In this document: positions 53,413 to 63,574 of the stretch, one piece after another
Position numbering within the stretch: position 1 is the stretch's first letter
How the letters are laid out: the number at the start of each line of letters is the position of its first letter
Source: Aphanomyces cochlioides
Taxonomy: Eukaryota > Oomycota > Saprolegniomycetes > Saprolegniales > Verrucalvaceae
Assembly: GCA_019828595.1 (NCBI GenBank)
Contig: JAHQRK010000004.1
Span: 1,240,001-1,304,000 of the forward strand
Reading direction: 5' to 3'
DNA length: 64,000 nucleotides
Made by a program: the position numbers and the translations under genes
Notes under the pieces: generated by a model
Database searches by the model: none
What the model saw: only the letters and a program-made list of their open reading frames with translations
What the model was told of the DNA's origin: nothing

Positions 53413-54790
53413 GACCAACACTCACGGAGTCACCATCATTCCAGGTATTGTATCACCTCACCCACTTTCGTCGTCCAATCAGGATGGCGGAAGTGGTGTG
53501 AGTAATGTCTCTACACCTAACCCTAGGGCCGAAGTGGAGGTCGAGTTCGACCCCAATGGCGTCTCTGGAGACCAATCTGCGTCTCGCTCCACCAGCGCTT
53601 CACCTGGTGCTCCACTCGCCGGAGTTCCAGGGGGGGGGTCAACCTCAGTGGGTCAGTGGTTGACCCCCAGACCACTGTCGTTAACTTGTCTAGCGAAGCC
53701 CTCACTCAGGAGGGCGAACCACTGGGGCCTTGTGCCTGTGGTGGCTGCTTCCCTGGACTCCAATTGGAGTCGATCCCCAGTGAAGGCGGCGAGAAAACGG
53801 GGTCCATGCCAGCCCTAGAGGCTACGAGGGGCCCCCCCTATGGGCACACCCTGCGGTTCTGTCTACTTCCCCCCAGGGGCCTCTTCGGAGGGGCGGGGGC
53901 GGTATCCCGATTTGGGTTCTCGCCGGAGCAATGGTGTACCCCAGTCACCGTGCTGCGGGGATGGCATGGATTCCCCTTCTACCCCTGTCACTGGGGGTCT
54001 GGCCCCGGCCTTTCTCGTGACCAATGGGACTGAGCCAGCAGCCACCAACCGCGTCGCCCCCTGTGCTGAGCCTCCTAGAACGGGAGAGGAAGAAGAACAA
54101 TCTCAAGAGGACGTGGATATGGTCTCTGGAGACGCCGAGGGGAAGGATTCTACTGAAACCGAGGCCTTAACCGACGAGGGAAATACTCAAATTCACTCTG
54201 AGGTTGATGGGTCAGGCGACATTAACGGCCAAGCGAAGTCGTGTGATACTCCTGGAGAAGTTATTCAAGAGGAACAATCGACAAACAATGACAATGACCA
54301 GTCAAATCAAGACATTGTCGACAAATCCGTTGCTCAAGGAAATGGCGCTGTTGATCCTCCTACCGCGGCAGACAAAATACAAGGCGATCAAGAGCAACAA
54401 AACGCTGAAAAGGCCAATCCATGGACGCAAAAGACTCCCGGCAAGGATTCAGCTTCGTCCAAGAAAGATTCCAAGCAAGGCAATGCTCCCAAAGGCGCAA
54501 AACACCGCAACACTGGTGCTCATGCTGTTGCCGATGACGATATTGCGCGATGCGAGGCCATGGCGGACACATTCTACAAAGACTCTGGTGACATGGACGC
54601 CTTCATTGAAAACATTTTGCTCACTCCCCAGTCCCAAGTGTACGAGCTCACAGTCAAGTTGGGCGAAGGCTACAAGGACTGGTCCGAAAAAGTCATCTGC
54701 GATCAATTTGTCAAGGAAAATCCTGGTTCGTTATGGGGCTCCAAATTTCCGAACATTTTGATCCACAAGAAGAACCCACAGACCATTGTG
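53317..54790 (+). mobile_element. LINE 5' unit R7 (e1-e1471), array II
   Basis: 1,474 bp, three longer than the other units because of two homopolymer gains: G9 for G7 at 53630-53638 and G4 for G3 at 53828-53831. Variant set NGVSGD, STSASPG, EEEQSQ, KSCDTP, NNDND. Confidence 0.9.
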
Positions 54791-54967
54791 ACTTCCGAAT
54801 TTGCATCGTACCCCTCAAGTCAAGAAGTTATCAAGTGCCGCCGCGCTCAAAATGTCCAACGCCAACAGCTGACTTCCGAATTTGCCTCGTACCCCTCAAG
54901 TCAAGAAGTTATCAAGTGCCGCCGCGCTCAAAATGTCCAACGCCAACAGCTGTTCCGAGCTCCGTGA
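53378..54967 (+). pseudogene. Shortened ORF1, array II unit 2, frameshift pair
   Basis: Same plan as the other array ORFs, but the +2 shift at 53630-53638 puts it out of frame until the +1 at 53828-53831 restores it about 65 codons later. The intervening stretch is translated in another frame and meets a stop near 53818. The native frame is open again from 53840 to the stop at 54965-54967, including both 27-residue tails. Confidence 0.85.
54791..54871 (+). repeat. 81-bp LINE 5'-end repeat (e1-e81)
   Basis: Fourth 81-bp unit, TTGCATCG variant, between R7 and R9. Confidence 0.93.
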
Positions 54968-56342
54968 GACCAACACTCACGGAGTCACCATCATTCCAGG
55001 TATTGTATCACCTCACCCACTTTCGTCGTCCAATCAGGATGGCGGAAGTGGTGTGAGTAATGTCTCTACACCTAACCCTAGGGCCGAAGTGGAGGTCGAG
55101 TTCGACCCCAATGGCGTCTCTGGAGACCAATCTGCGTCTCGCTCCACCAGCGCTTCACCTGGTGCTCCACTCGCCGGAGTTCCAGGGGGGGTCAACCTCA
55201 GTGGGTCAGTGGTTGACCCCCAGACCACTGTCGTTAACTTGTCTAGCGAAGCCCTCACTCAGGAGGGCGAACCACTGGGGCCTTGTGCCTGTGGTGGCTG
55301 CTTCCCTGGACTCCAATTGGAGTCGATCCCCAGTGAAGGCGGCGAGAAAACGGGGTCCATGCCAGCCCTAGAGGCTACGAGGGCCCCCCCTATGGGCACA
55401 CCCTGCGGTTCTGTCTACTTCCCCCCAGGGGCCTCTTCGGAGGGGCGGGGGCGGTATCCCGATTTGGGTTCTCGCCGGAGCAATGGTGTACCCCAGTCAC
55501 CGTGCTGCGGGGATGGCATGGATTCCCCTTCTACCCCTGTCACTGGGGGTCTGGCCCCGGCCTTTCTCGTGACCAATGGGACTGAGCCAGCAGCCACCAA
55601 CCGCGTCGCCCCCTGTGCTGAGCCTCCTAGAACGGGAGAGGAAGAAGAACAATCTCAAGAGGACGTGGATATGGTCTCTGGAGACGCCGAGGGGAAGGAT
55701 TCTACTGAAACCGAGGCCTTAACCGACGAGGGAAATACTCAAATTCACTCTGAGGTTGATGGGTCAGGCGACATTAACGGCCAAGCGAAGTCGTGTGATA
55801 CTCCTGGAGAAGTTATTCAAGAGGAACAATCGACAAACAATGACAATGACCAGTCAAATCAAGACATTGTCGACAAATCCGTTGCTCAAGGAAATGGCGC
55901 TGTTGATCCTCCTACCGCGGCAGACAAAATACAAGGCGATCAAGAGCAACAAAACGCTGAAAAGGCCAATCCATGGACGCAAAAGACTCCCGGCAAGGAT
56001 TCAGCTTCGTCCAAGAAAGATTCCAAGCAAGGCAATGCTCCCAAAGGCGCAAAACACCGCAACACTGGTGCTCATGCTGTTGCCGATGACGATATTGCGC
56101 GATGCGAGGCCATGGCGGACGCATTCTACAAAGACTCTGGTGACATGGACGCCTTCATTGAAAACATTTTGCTCACCCCCCAGTCCCAAGTGTACGAGCT
56201 CACAGTCAAGTTGGGCGAAGGCTACAAGGACTGGTCCGAAAAAGTCATCTGCGATCAATTTGTCAAGGAAAATCCTGGTTCGTTATGGGGCTCCAAATTT
56301 CCGAACATTTTGATCCACAAGAAGAACCCACAGACCATTGCG
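54872..56342 (+). mobile_element. LINE 5' unit R9 (e1-e1471), last of array II
   Basis: A 1,471-bp unit followed directly by the full-length copy R10 with no 81-bp unit. The junction reads CCATTGCGACTT where other units have CCATTGTGACTT. Confidence 0.9.
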
Positions 56343-56438
56343 ACTTCCGAATTTGCCTCGTACCCCTCAAGTCAAGAAGTTATCAAGTGCCGCCGCGCTC
56401 AAAATGTCCAACGCCAACAGCTGTTCCGAGCTCCGTGA
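54933..56438 (+). CDS. Shortened ORF1 with single tail (501 aa), array II unit 3
   Basis: ORF1 residues 1-470 and one 27-residue leader-derived tail plus FRAP; stop at 56436-56438. It has one tail repeat rather than two because the 81-bp unit is absent here. It overlaps the start of R10's ORF1 (56404) by 35 nt in a different frame. One residue at the junction differs (Ala from GCG, Val in the other units). Confidence 0.8.
   Translation: MSNANSCSELRETNTHGVTIIPGIVSPHPLSSSNQDGGSGVSNVSTPNPRAEVEVEFDPNGVSGDQSASRSTSASPGAPLAGVPGGVNLSGSVVDPQTTVVNLSSEALTQEGEPLGPCACGGCFPGLQLESIPSEGGEKTGSMPALEATRAPPMGTPCGSVYFPPGASSEGRGRYPDLGSRRSNGVPQSPCCGDGMDSPSTPVTGGLAPAFLVTNGTEPAATNRVAPCAEPPRTGEEEEQSQEDVDMVSGDAEGKDSTETEALTDEGNTQIHSEVDGSGDINGQAKSCDTPGEVIQEEQSTNNDNDQSNQDIVDKSVAQGNGAVDPPTAADKIQGDQEQQNAEKANPWTQKTPGKDSASSKKDSKQGNAPKGAKHRNTGAHAVADDDIARCEAMADAFYKDSGDMDAFIENILLTPQSQVYELTVKLGEGYKDWSEKVICDQFVKENPGSLWGSKFPNILIHKKNPQTIATSEFASYPSSQEVIKCRRAQNVQRQQLFRAP
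56343..56363. repeat. 5' member of subterminal inverted repeat, R10 (partner 63655-63675)
   Basis: Starts exactly at the element's first base. Nineteen of 21 positions pair with the 3' UTR, including a perfect 14-bp core. Seen in every copy that has both ends. Confidence 0.88.
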
Positions 56439-59400
56439 GACCAACACTCACGGAGTCACCATCATTCCAGGTATTGTATCACCTCACCCACTTTCGTCGT
56501 CCAATCAGGATGGCGGAAGTGGTGTGAGTAATGTCTCTACACCTAACCCTAGGGCCGAAGTGGAGGTCGAGTTCGACCCCAATGGCGTCTCTGGAGACCA
56601 ATCTGCGTCTCGCTCCACCAGCGCTTCACCTGGTGCTCCACTCGCCGGAGTTCCAGGGGGGGTCAACCTCAGTGGGTCAGTGGTTGACCCCCAGACCACT
56701 GTCGTTAACTTGTCTAGCGAAGCCCTCACTCAGGAGGGCGAACCACTGGGGCCTTGTGCCTGTGGTGGCTGCTTCCCTGGACTCCAATTGGAGTCGATCC
56801 CCAGTGAAGGCGGCGAGAAAACGGGGTCCATGCCAGCCCTAGAGGCTACGAGGGCCCCCCCTATGGGCACACCCTGCGGTTCTGTCTACTTCCCCCCAGG
56901 GGCCTCTTCGGAGGGGCGGGGGCGGTATCCCGATTTGGGTTCTCGCCGGAGCAATGGTGTACCCCAGTCACCGTGCTGCGGGGATGGCATGGATTCCCCT
57001 TCTACCCCTGTCACTGGGGGTCTGGCCCCGGCCTTTCTCGTGACCAATGGGACTGAGCCAGCAGCCACCAACCGCGTCGCCCCCTGTGCTGAGCCTCCTA
57101 GAACGGGAGAGGAAGAAGAACAATCTCAAGAGGACGTGGATATGGTCTCTGGAGACGCCGAGGGGAAGGATTCTACTGAAACCGAGGCCTTAACCGACGA
57201 GGGAAATACTCAAATTCACTCGGAGGTTGATGGGTCAGGCGACATTAACGGCCAAGCGAAGTCGTGTGATACTCCTGGAGAAGTTATTCAAGAGGAACAA
57301 TCGACAAACAATGACAATGACCAGTCAAATCAAGACATTGTCGACAAATCCGTTGCTCAAGGAAATGGCGCTGTTGATCCTCCTACCGCGGCAGACAAAA
57401 TACAAGGCGATCAAGAGCAACAAAACGCTGAAAAGGCCAATCCATGGACGCAAAAGGCTCCCGGCAAGGATTCAGCTTCGTCCAAGAAAGATTCCAAGCA
57501 AGGCAATGCCCCCAAAGGCGCGAAACATCGCAACACTGGTGCTCATGCTATTGCCGATGACGATATTGCGCGATGCGAGGCCATGGCGGACGCATTCTAC
57601 AAAGACTCTGGTGACATGGACGCCTTCATTGAAAACATTTTGCTCACCCCCCAGTCCCAAGTGTACGAGCTCACAGTCAAGTTGGGCGAAGGCTACAAGG
57701 ACTGGTCCGAAAAAGTCATCTGCGATCAATTTGTCAAGGAAAATCCTGGTTCGTTATGGGGCTCCAAATTTCCGAACATTTTGATCCACAAGAAGAACCC
57801 ACAGACCATTGTGATCTCAAGTTACAACTTGTCTACGTGCGTGGAAATGGGAGGCACAACGTTTCGACTTGGTGGCAAAGACTTCCTGGTTCCCAAATAC
57901 TCGCGTTATGGCAACAACTACTACGTTACGTTCAACAAGGTCAGTCACCCTTCGATGGCCAAGGCAATTGTCAAGAAAATGGCTGCATTGACCAAGTCAG
58001 TGATAGCAGCATTCAACCCTACTGCTGGTCAGAACATCAAGTCGCCGCATTTGAGAGTCATTTTCAAGTCGTCTGCGCCTCCTGCAGTGCTGGTGCCAAA
58101 ATCCGGCGACGCACTACGCGAAATCACCATTACGGATCCGTCGGGTCAGCCTTTTGTCGTCGTGTTTCAGCACAAGATCGCTGCTCTGAACAAGACATTG
58201 CCTCCGTCGATTGTTTCACGACGTGCAGAGGCCAAGGCTGAAAAAGCGAAGGCAAAAGCGGCCAAGGCAGCGGCAAAATCTCCTCCGTCAGGAGAAAAAG
58301 AACCTGAACATGATGGAGACGATCATGATCAAGACCCTGGAACAAATGCGGAAGGCAAGGCCGACTCAACTGAGGCATCTGAAGATGGTCAAGATGAACA
58401 ACCACAGCCAACAGCTCCTTCTCATGGCTCTGATGTCGATATGTCTGGTGACAGCGATCCCCCTAACAACAATGGACAAGACAAACAACAAGAAGATGTG
58501 GAAATGTCTACCAACGAATCGCCCGCTCTTGCTCCACCAAGTGAGCAGCCCAAGAACTCGCTGGACCTTCAATTGGTAACGGGCTACCGGTCTGGACCAG
58601 CTCCAAAACGTACTTTGCCTTCGTCCCCACGTTTGGATCCCCTGCCGACATCCAACCGTTTTCATATCCTCGAAGAAGACGACGTGGAACTCTCGTTTGA
58701 AGACTTTGCAGTGCCTCGAATTGTATTGGAAGATTCAAGTGCGCCACGCCCGAAAAAGACCAAAGGCAAAGCGAAGAAACAACGACTTAACAAGTCTGCT
58801 GCAGCCCACCTCGAATTGGCGAAGAAGATCATTCGAGACAAGAAAGTCGAAGGCAGTATCACCGAATGTCAACGCATTTTGCGAGATGATCCTCAGCTCG
58901 TTGCACATGCTATGTACGCACAAGATGAAGACCTCAGTTTGTTTCAGTCACTTGTTGCAACCAAGACTATTGAGCGCAAGATGGCTTTGTTAAAAGCTCA
59001 AGGCAAGCCTCACAACTACAAACATCACGTCAACTTCATGGCTCAATACAAGATTCACCCGTCAGAAATCTTGGAAGAATTGACCACGGACATACCAGAG
59101 ATCAAGCGCATCCTCTTTGCACTTGCTACGATTGACTTATTCCTCTCAAATCGGGCCCCAGACCTCTACACAAACTCGGAGGCACTGACTGTTCTATTGA
59201 ACCAAGAAGCAACAAGATTGCCTGACACCAACTGCTTGACGGACTGGTCGCTGTTTGCTTTGATCGAAAACTTCAGCGACAATCTCGAGAAGTTCACTTT
59301 GCCGGCTCCCGTCTTGTCGGCCATCTCGATGCTCAAAAGCATCACCAACAATTACCACATCGACGAGCTCTGCAGCAAAGCTCACCACTCCATGAACGCC

Positions 59401-59442
59401 GACGAAATTGATCCCCTCGATTTGGAGGACGATCAACTCTAA
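56404..59442 (+). CDS. Intact LINE ORF1 (1,012 aa)
   Basis: Second intact ORF1. The ATG at 56404 is the first in the element; the leader is open in the same frame (20 codons) but has no ATG. Architecture as in N's ORF1: low-complexity N-terminal third, acidic/Gln-rich part, conserved region ~396-600, Ala/Lys helix ~603-622, acidic linker, basic patch ~784-797, helical C-terminus ending LEDDQL. It is a mosaic: the N-terminal variants (NGVSGD, STSASPG) match array II, and AIADD matches N, Q and T. It ends UAA at 59440-59442, then 26 sense codons lead in the same frame to ORF2's ATG. Presumed RNA-binding LINE protein; no named domain recognised. Confidence 0.93.
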   Translation: MSNANSCSELRETNTHGVTIIPGIVSPHPLSSSNQDGGSGVSNVSTPNPRAEVEVEFDPNGVSGDQSASRSTSASPGAPLAGVPGGVNLSGSVVDPQTTVVNLSSEALTQEGEPLGPCACGGCFPGLQLESIPSEGGEKTGSMPALEATRAPPMGTPCGSVYFPPGASSEGRGRYPDLGSRRSNGVPQSPCCGDGMDSPSTPVTGGLAPAFLVTNGTEPAATNRVAPCAEPPRTGEEEEQSQEDVDMVSGDAEGKDSTETEALTDEGNTQIHSEVDGSGDINGQAKSCDTPGEVIQEEQSTNNDNDQSNQDIVDKSVAQGNGAVDPPTAADKIQGDQEQQNAEKANPWTQKAPGKDSASSKKDSKQGNAPKGAKHRNTGAHAIADDDIARCEAMADAFYKDSGDMDAFIENILLTPQSQVYELTVKLGEGYKDWSEKVICDQFVKENPGSLWGSKFPNILIHKKNPQTIVISSYNLSTCVEMGGTTFRLGGKDFLVPKYSRYGNNYYVTFNKVSHPSMAKAIVKKMAALTKSVIAAFNPTAGQNIKSPHLRVIFKSSAPPAVLVPKSGDALREITITDPSGQPFVVVFQHKIAALNKTLPPSIVSRRAEAKAEKAKAKAAKAAAKSPPSGEKEPEHDGDDHDQDPGTNAEGKADSTEASEDGQDEQPQPTAPSHGSDVDMSGDSDPPNNNGQDKQQEDVEMSTNESPALAPPSEQPKNSLDLQLVTGYRSGPAPKRTLPSSPRLDPLPTSNRFHILEEDDVELSFEDFAVPRIVLEDSSAPRPKKTKGKAKKQRLNKSAAAHLELAKKIIRDKKVEGSITECQRILRDDPQLVAHAMYAQDEDLSLFQSLVATKTIERKMALLKAQGKPHNYKHHVNFMAQYKIHPSEILEELTTDIPEIKRILFALATIDLFLSNRAPDLYTNSEALTVLLNQEATRLPDTNCLTDWSLFALIENFSDNLEKFTLPAPVLSAISMLKSITNNYHIDELCSKAHHSMNADEIDPLDLEDDQL

Positions 59443-59520
59443 GGCTTCTATCCCCTGCTTCAATCCATTTCAACCTCCCCTCTGACCCCTCCATTCTACT
59501 CATTTTCATCTGTACTCGTG
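59440..59520 (+). other. ORF1 stop and in-frame 26-codon spacer before ORF2
   Basis: UAA at 59440-59442 is the only stop between ORF1 and ORF2. The next 78 nt (GGC TTC TAT ... CTC GTG) are all sense codons in frame with the ORF2 ATG at 59521. The spacer is 78 nt in every copy where it can be measured. Confidence 0.9.
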
Positions 59521-62500
59521 ATGAGTGACAACAACTTCTCCGATGTCCCAACTGAACTCGTGGACTGGGACCCACAAATCATCTCCCTCAACACCAATGG
59601 CTTCTCCAACAGTCATCGGTACATCCTCGACAAACTATCAAGTGTTCACGACGTTTCCTTTATCCAAGAAACCCGTTTCCGCACGCCAAGTCTCCACGAC
59701 CGTGTTGCGTTCCATTGGCAACGCATCACAAACCACGAAGGCTCTTTGTTCTTTGAAGAGCCTATTTACCCTGAAGTATCCACGTCGCCAGCCACTGGAG
59801 GTCTGGCTACGTTGATACATCCTCACTCTCCTTTGAAGAACGCCACTCAAGTCCCTCATGACAACTCAGTGCTTCGTGGTCGTTATCTACAAGTGCGATG
59901 TACTCTGGGTCCACTGACAGTCGTTCTCCACAATATCTATGCGCCGGCAGCCTTCCAACAACGAGCAAGTTACTTCGAAGAATTGCCACGCGACTTTCCT
60001 CCACATGCGCTCCACATTGTTGGAGGAGATTTCAACTGCACTCTCAACAAAGATTTGGATTCGTTGAGACCCAGTACCTCCACCATGGCCGGCACCCTTC
60101 AACTGGAACAATGGATGCACAGTTTGTCTCTGGTGGATCTGTTTCGCCGTCAAAACCCCGTGGCAAGAACCTTCACAAGTCCCACACTCACCAACCGACT
60201 TGACTACATCTTTTGTTCGTCCACCTTGGCGGGTCTTCGTCATTGGAAGGCGACGCACATGCCACACGTTCCACAGGCTGACCACGTGGCTTGTCGTATC
60301 ATCACAAAGCGTCAAACATTGCGCCATGGCTCTGGATCATGGAAAGCTCCAACTTGGCTACTTCGTCTACCACGAGCGGCCGAGATTGTTCATGGATGTC
60401 TGGATCGATTTTTGGACAAGTCTCCAACATTCCACAATATCTCCAAGGCCTACGACATGCTGGTCAATGATATCCGCTCCCAACTCAAAGAATTCCATTC
60501 TCAACGATTGGAGAAACAACGTCTGCCGTTGAAGAAGTTAGCTGTCGAGATCGCTTCGCTTTTGCAAGTCCCCAACATGCGTCAAGATGCAGTGCTGGTG
60601 GATCGAGTGCGAGACCTTCAAAAGCAAATTCACGAGCTGCAAGATCGAGACAAGCAGTTTCGTCAAGACCAGGCGTTCCAACTTCACTTGTACAAAGCAG
60701 AGCGCTCTTCCAAGTTCCACTTCATGTCCCCTGTCCCTACCCCCTTGAAGAAGACAGTCTTCAAAGAGTTGGTGGATGTCAATGGAAATGTTGTCTCCAA
60801 TCAACAAGGCATGTCTGACGTCCTGGTCGACTACTACAAGGACTTGTTTGCAGCTCCCGACGTGCAGCGATCTGGAGACGAAGTGTCGTCATTTCTGACC
60901 CCATTGACTCGACACAAGCAACTGCCAGAGCAAGCCCAGAAAGAGCTGTCGGCTCCCTTGCGCGCCAACGAGTTCTATCATGCTATTCGACACAGCAGTT
61001 CGAACTCAGCGCCAGGTCCCAACGCTCTGCCATTCGAAGTCCTCAAACTTGCACCTCACAAGTGGTCGTTGGTATTGGAGCTGCTATTCACACACCAGCT
61101 CCATTCTCACCCTCGCTTGACTCCCATGCAACTTGTCAGTACGCTGGTGTTGCTGCACAAGAAAGGCCACAAGTCACAGGCCAAGAACTATCGGCCCATT
61201 AGCCTACTCAACACGGATGTGAAAATCCTGACGAGTATTCTGGCTTAGACTCCAGCGCCACATTCGACACATCATCCACCCGGACCAGCAAGGCTTTATC
61301 CGTCGAAGCAATATCCAAACCAATATTGCACGACTGGATGACATGCTGCACCACATCAAACTACACAGTCCGTCCTCGATGGTGGCACTGCTTGACTTTG
61401 AGAAAGCTTTTGATCGCGTGGACCACGCGTACTTGCTCCGCGTCCTCCGTCACTATGGCTTTCCCGAAACCTTTGTTGACATGGTTCGCGTACTGTACTC
61501 GGGCCGCAAGTCTCGCATCTTGGTGAACGGCTTCTTGTCCAAGCCAGTTCACATCTCACGCGGTGTGTTGCAAGGTGATCCACTGTCGCCACTTCTGTTT
61601 GTGATCGCTTTGGAACCGATGTGCCAACTCCTACGGCAACACTCCAACTATGGCATCAAGTGTGGGGATCGCTACCACACTGGGAGTTACTTTGCCGACG
61701 ACTCGCAACTCTATGCGGCAAATGAGACGTGCCTCCACCGGCAGCTTGCATTGGTTCAAACCTTTTGCGACAAGTCTGGTTTCCGACTCAACGTAGACAA
61801 GACCCAAATTCTGACCTACAGCCAGTTGAATGGGAACCTTGCCTCACTACAAGTTACTTCCGACAGTCCCGTGAAGGCTCTTGGTATCTTGGTTGCGCCC
61901 AATCTTTCTCCATTGGCACGTTTCAATTACGTGTTTGAGAAGTTTGTGGCTCGCTTGTCTTTGTGGCTCTACAAGGCTCGAACCATGGCCGGAAAAGTCA
62001 CTATCCTGCACAGCATATGTCTGCCTGTGTTATGGTACCAACTGGCTTTTGTCCCTGCCGACAAAGACCTGGCCAAAAAGATCGACAAGGCCATGCTTCA
62101 ATTTATGCATGGTGAAGAAATCAACCCATCCTCCTCTGTCCATGGCCTCCGTTTGATCAAAAAGGAGATCCTATTCATGCCGAAGAAGTCCGGTGGCTTA
62201 GGCCTGCACCATGCACTTGCTTTATGGCAACAACACAACCGCTCTGTCATGATCAGATGCATTCAAGCCATCACCACCCCACCCCGCAAGTCTGCCATGT
62301 CCGCCTGGATTACGCCGGGCTATACTCTCCTCGAGAAGGCTTTTCATCCATGGGGTTCCCCCCGAGATCTCCTCTTGGCAAATGGCTCTTCTGCATTCAT
62401 CAGACAACTGTACAAGAATCCCAATATCACTCCAATGTGGAAAGCCTTATTGAGTAGCTGGTTTGAATCCCGCTGGACTCCGTACGGCTGTCCAAATCAC

Positions 62501-63574
62501 ATCTCATCTTTGGATGTTCCCCTTTGGCACAACTCGTATCTGCCTGGACTCGAAGACCTATACGATCAGTGCTCTACATCGACGCAAGACCAAGCCAATG
62601 TATTGGCTTCGCTTCACATCACGAAGTTGTCGCATTTGTTGACTCCGTGTCAGCGAGTTTGGCCAGCTTCGATCTTGTTCGACAAAATCAACCGTGCCTG
62701 CCGCCAAGCCAATTTTGTCCCTCCAACGAAACAATGGATCTCAATCTTGGTGACCAAGTTATCACGATTGTTTGAGATTGTTTCTGAAGAGGATGCTCCC
62801 GTGTTCCACTTGCCGACGCCAAGCTCTGAATGGATGGAATGGCACTGGATGATTCACCCTGACTCGAGTCCGATCTTGTTGGCGTTTGCGACTTCGAAAT
62901 CGGCTAAGATCAGAGCTTCTCCAGCTGTCAGCTCGTCCATTCTTCCTACCAAGCATCTCAACCTGCCATCCAACTTTTACGAAGACCCCAAGCGCCTTAC
63001 CCAACTTGCCGCCTTCCTCCAACCCGACCACATCCTCCCTCGATATGGAGAGTTCATTTTCAAGACCCTTCTCCGCGCCAACGCCATGCAATATCTGTTT
63101 CAGTACCAAGACCCCAAGCCGACGTGTGTCTTCTGTCGTGTCAATGAGACGTACGAGCATTTCCTGTTCTCTTGTGGATATGGTCAATCTGTTTGGTATT
63201 TCTTCAAGGCGATCCAGCGACTGCTCGAGTGTTCCTTTCCGTCCACGTGTCTGGAAATGTTCTACGAGACGCCCAAGCCGTCCGATGGATACTACATCCG
63301 TGGCTATCTGAAGATCTGGCCGATTGTCCGAGCCTGCGTGTATTATCAAATATGGCTCCAACGTGCCGATCGCACCTTTCGACCCGACCTCACAGCGAAG
63401 AGTCCGATGGAAGTTGCCATTCATGCTGCCTCTTTGATCAAGCTACATCTACAACACCTCCTGGTTGATCTCCCTCTCAAGAAGGGATACACCAAGGTAT
63501 TCAATGTGCTCAAGCATCTATCTTCGGACCCCTGGTTACGTCAACACGCCATTCCTGACAGCGTCGTTTCATGA
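59521..63574 (+). pseudogene. ORF2 of R10, 2-bp deletion creating a stop
   Basis: The endonuclease domain is complete (E50, GGDFN, RLDYIF, DH). The RT fingers are present up to residue 575. There CTTATCGACTCC has become CTTAGACTCC: loss of two bases makes UAG at 61246-61248 and shifts the frame. The rest (RT palm with LLDFEKAFD and FADD, thumb, zinc motif) is open in the shifted frame to the TGA at 63572-63574. Apart from this lesion the gene matches the intact copies, with small differences such as Gln in FQQRASYF, Asp in APDVQRS and His in LQHLLVD. R10 could therefore supply ORF1 but not ORF2. Confidence 0.92.

Noticed and set aside
45198..56342. Direct repeats as LTRs or as a CRISPR-like array
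   Set aside because: Repeats are copies of the LINE 5' region with coding content; there is no integrase, primer-binding site, polypurine tract or spacer structure, and the DNA is eukaryotic.
59440..59442. UAA as a reassigned sense codon, making ORF1-ORF2 one polyprotein
   Set aside because: UAA is otherwise absent from the ORF1 and ORF2 frames over more than 2,300 codons, so reassignment is unlikely.
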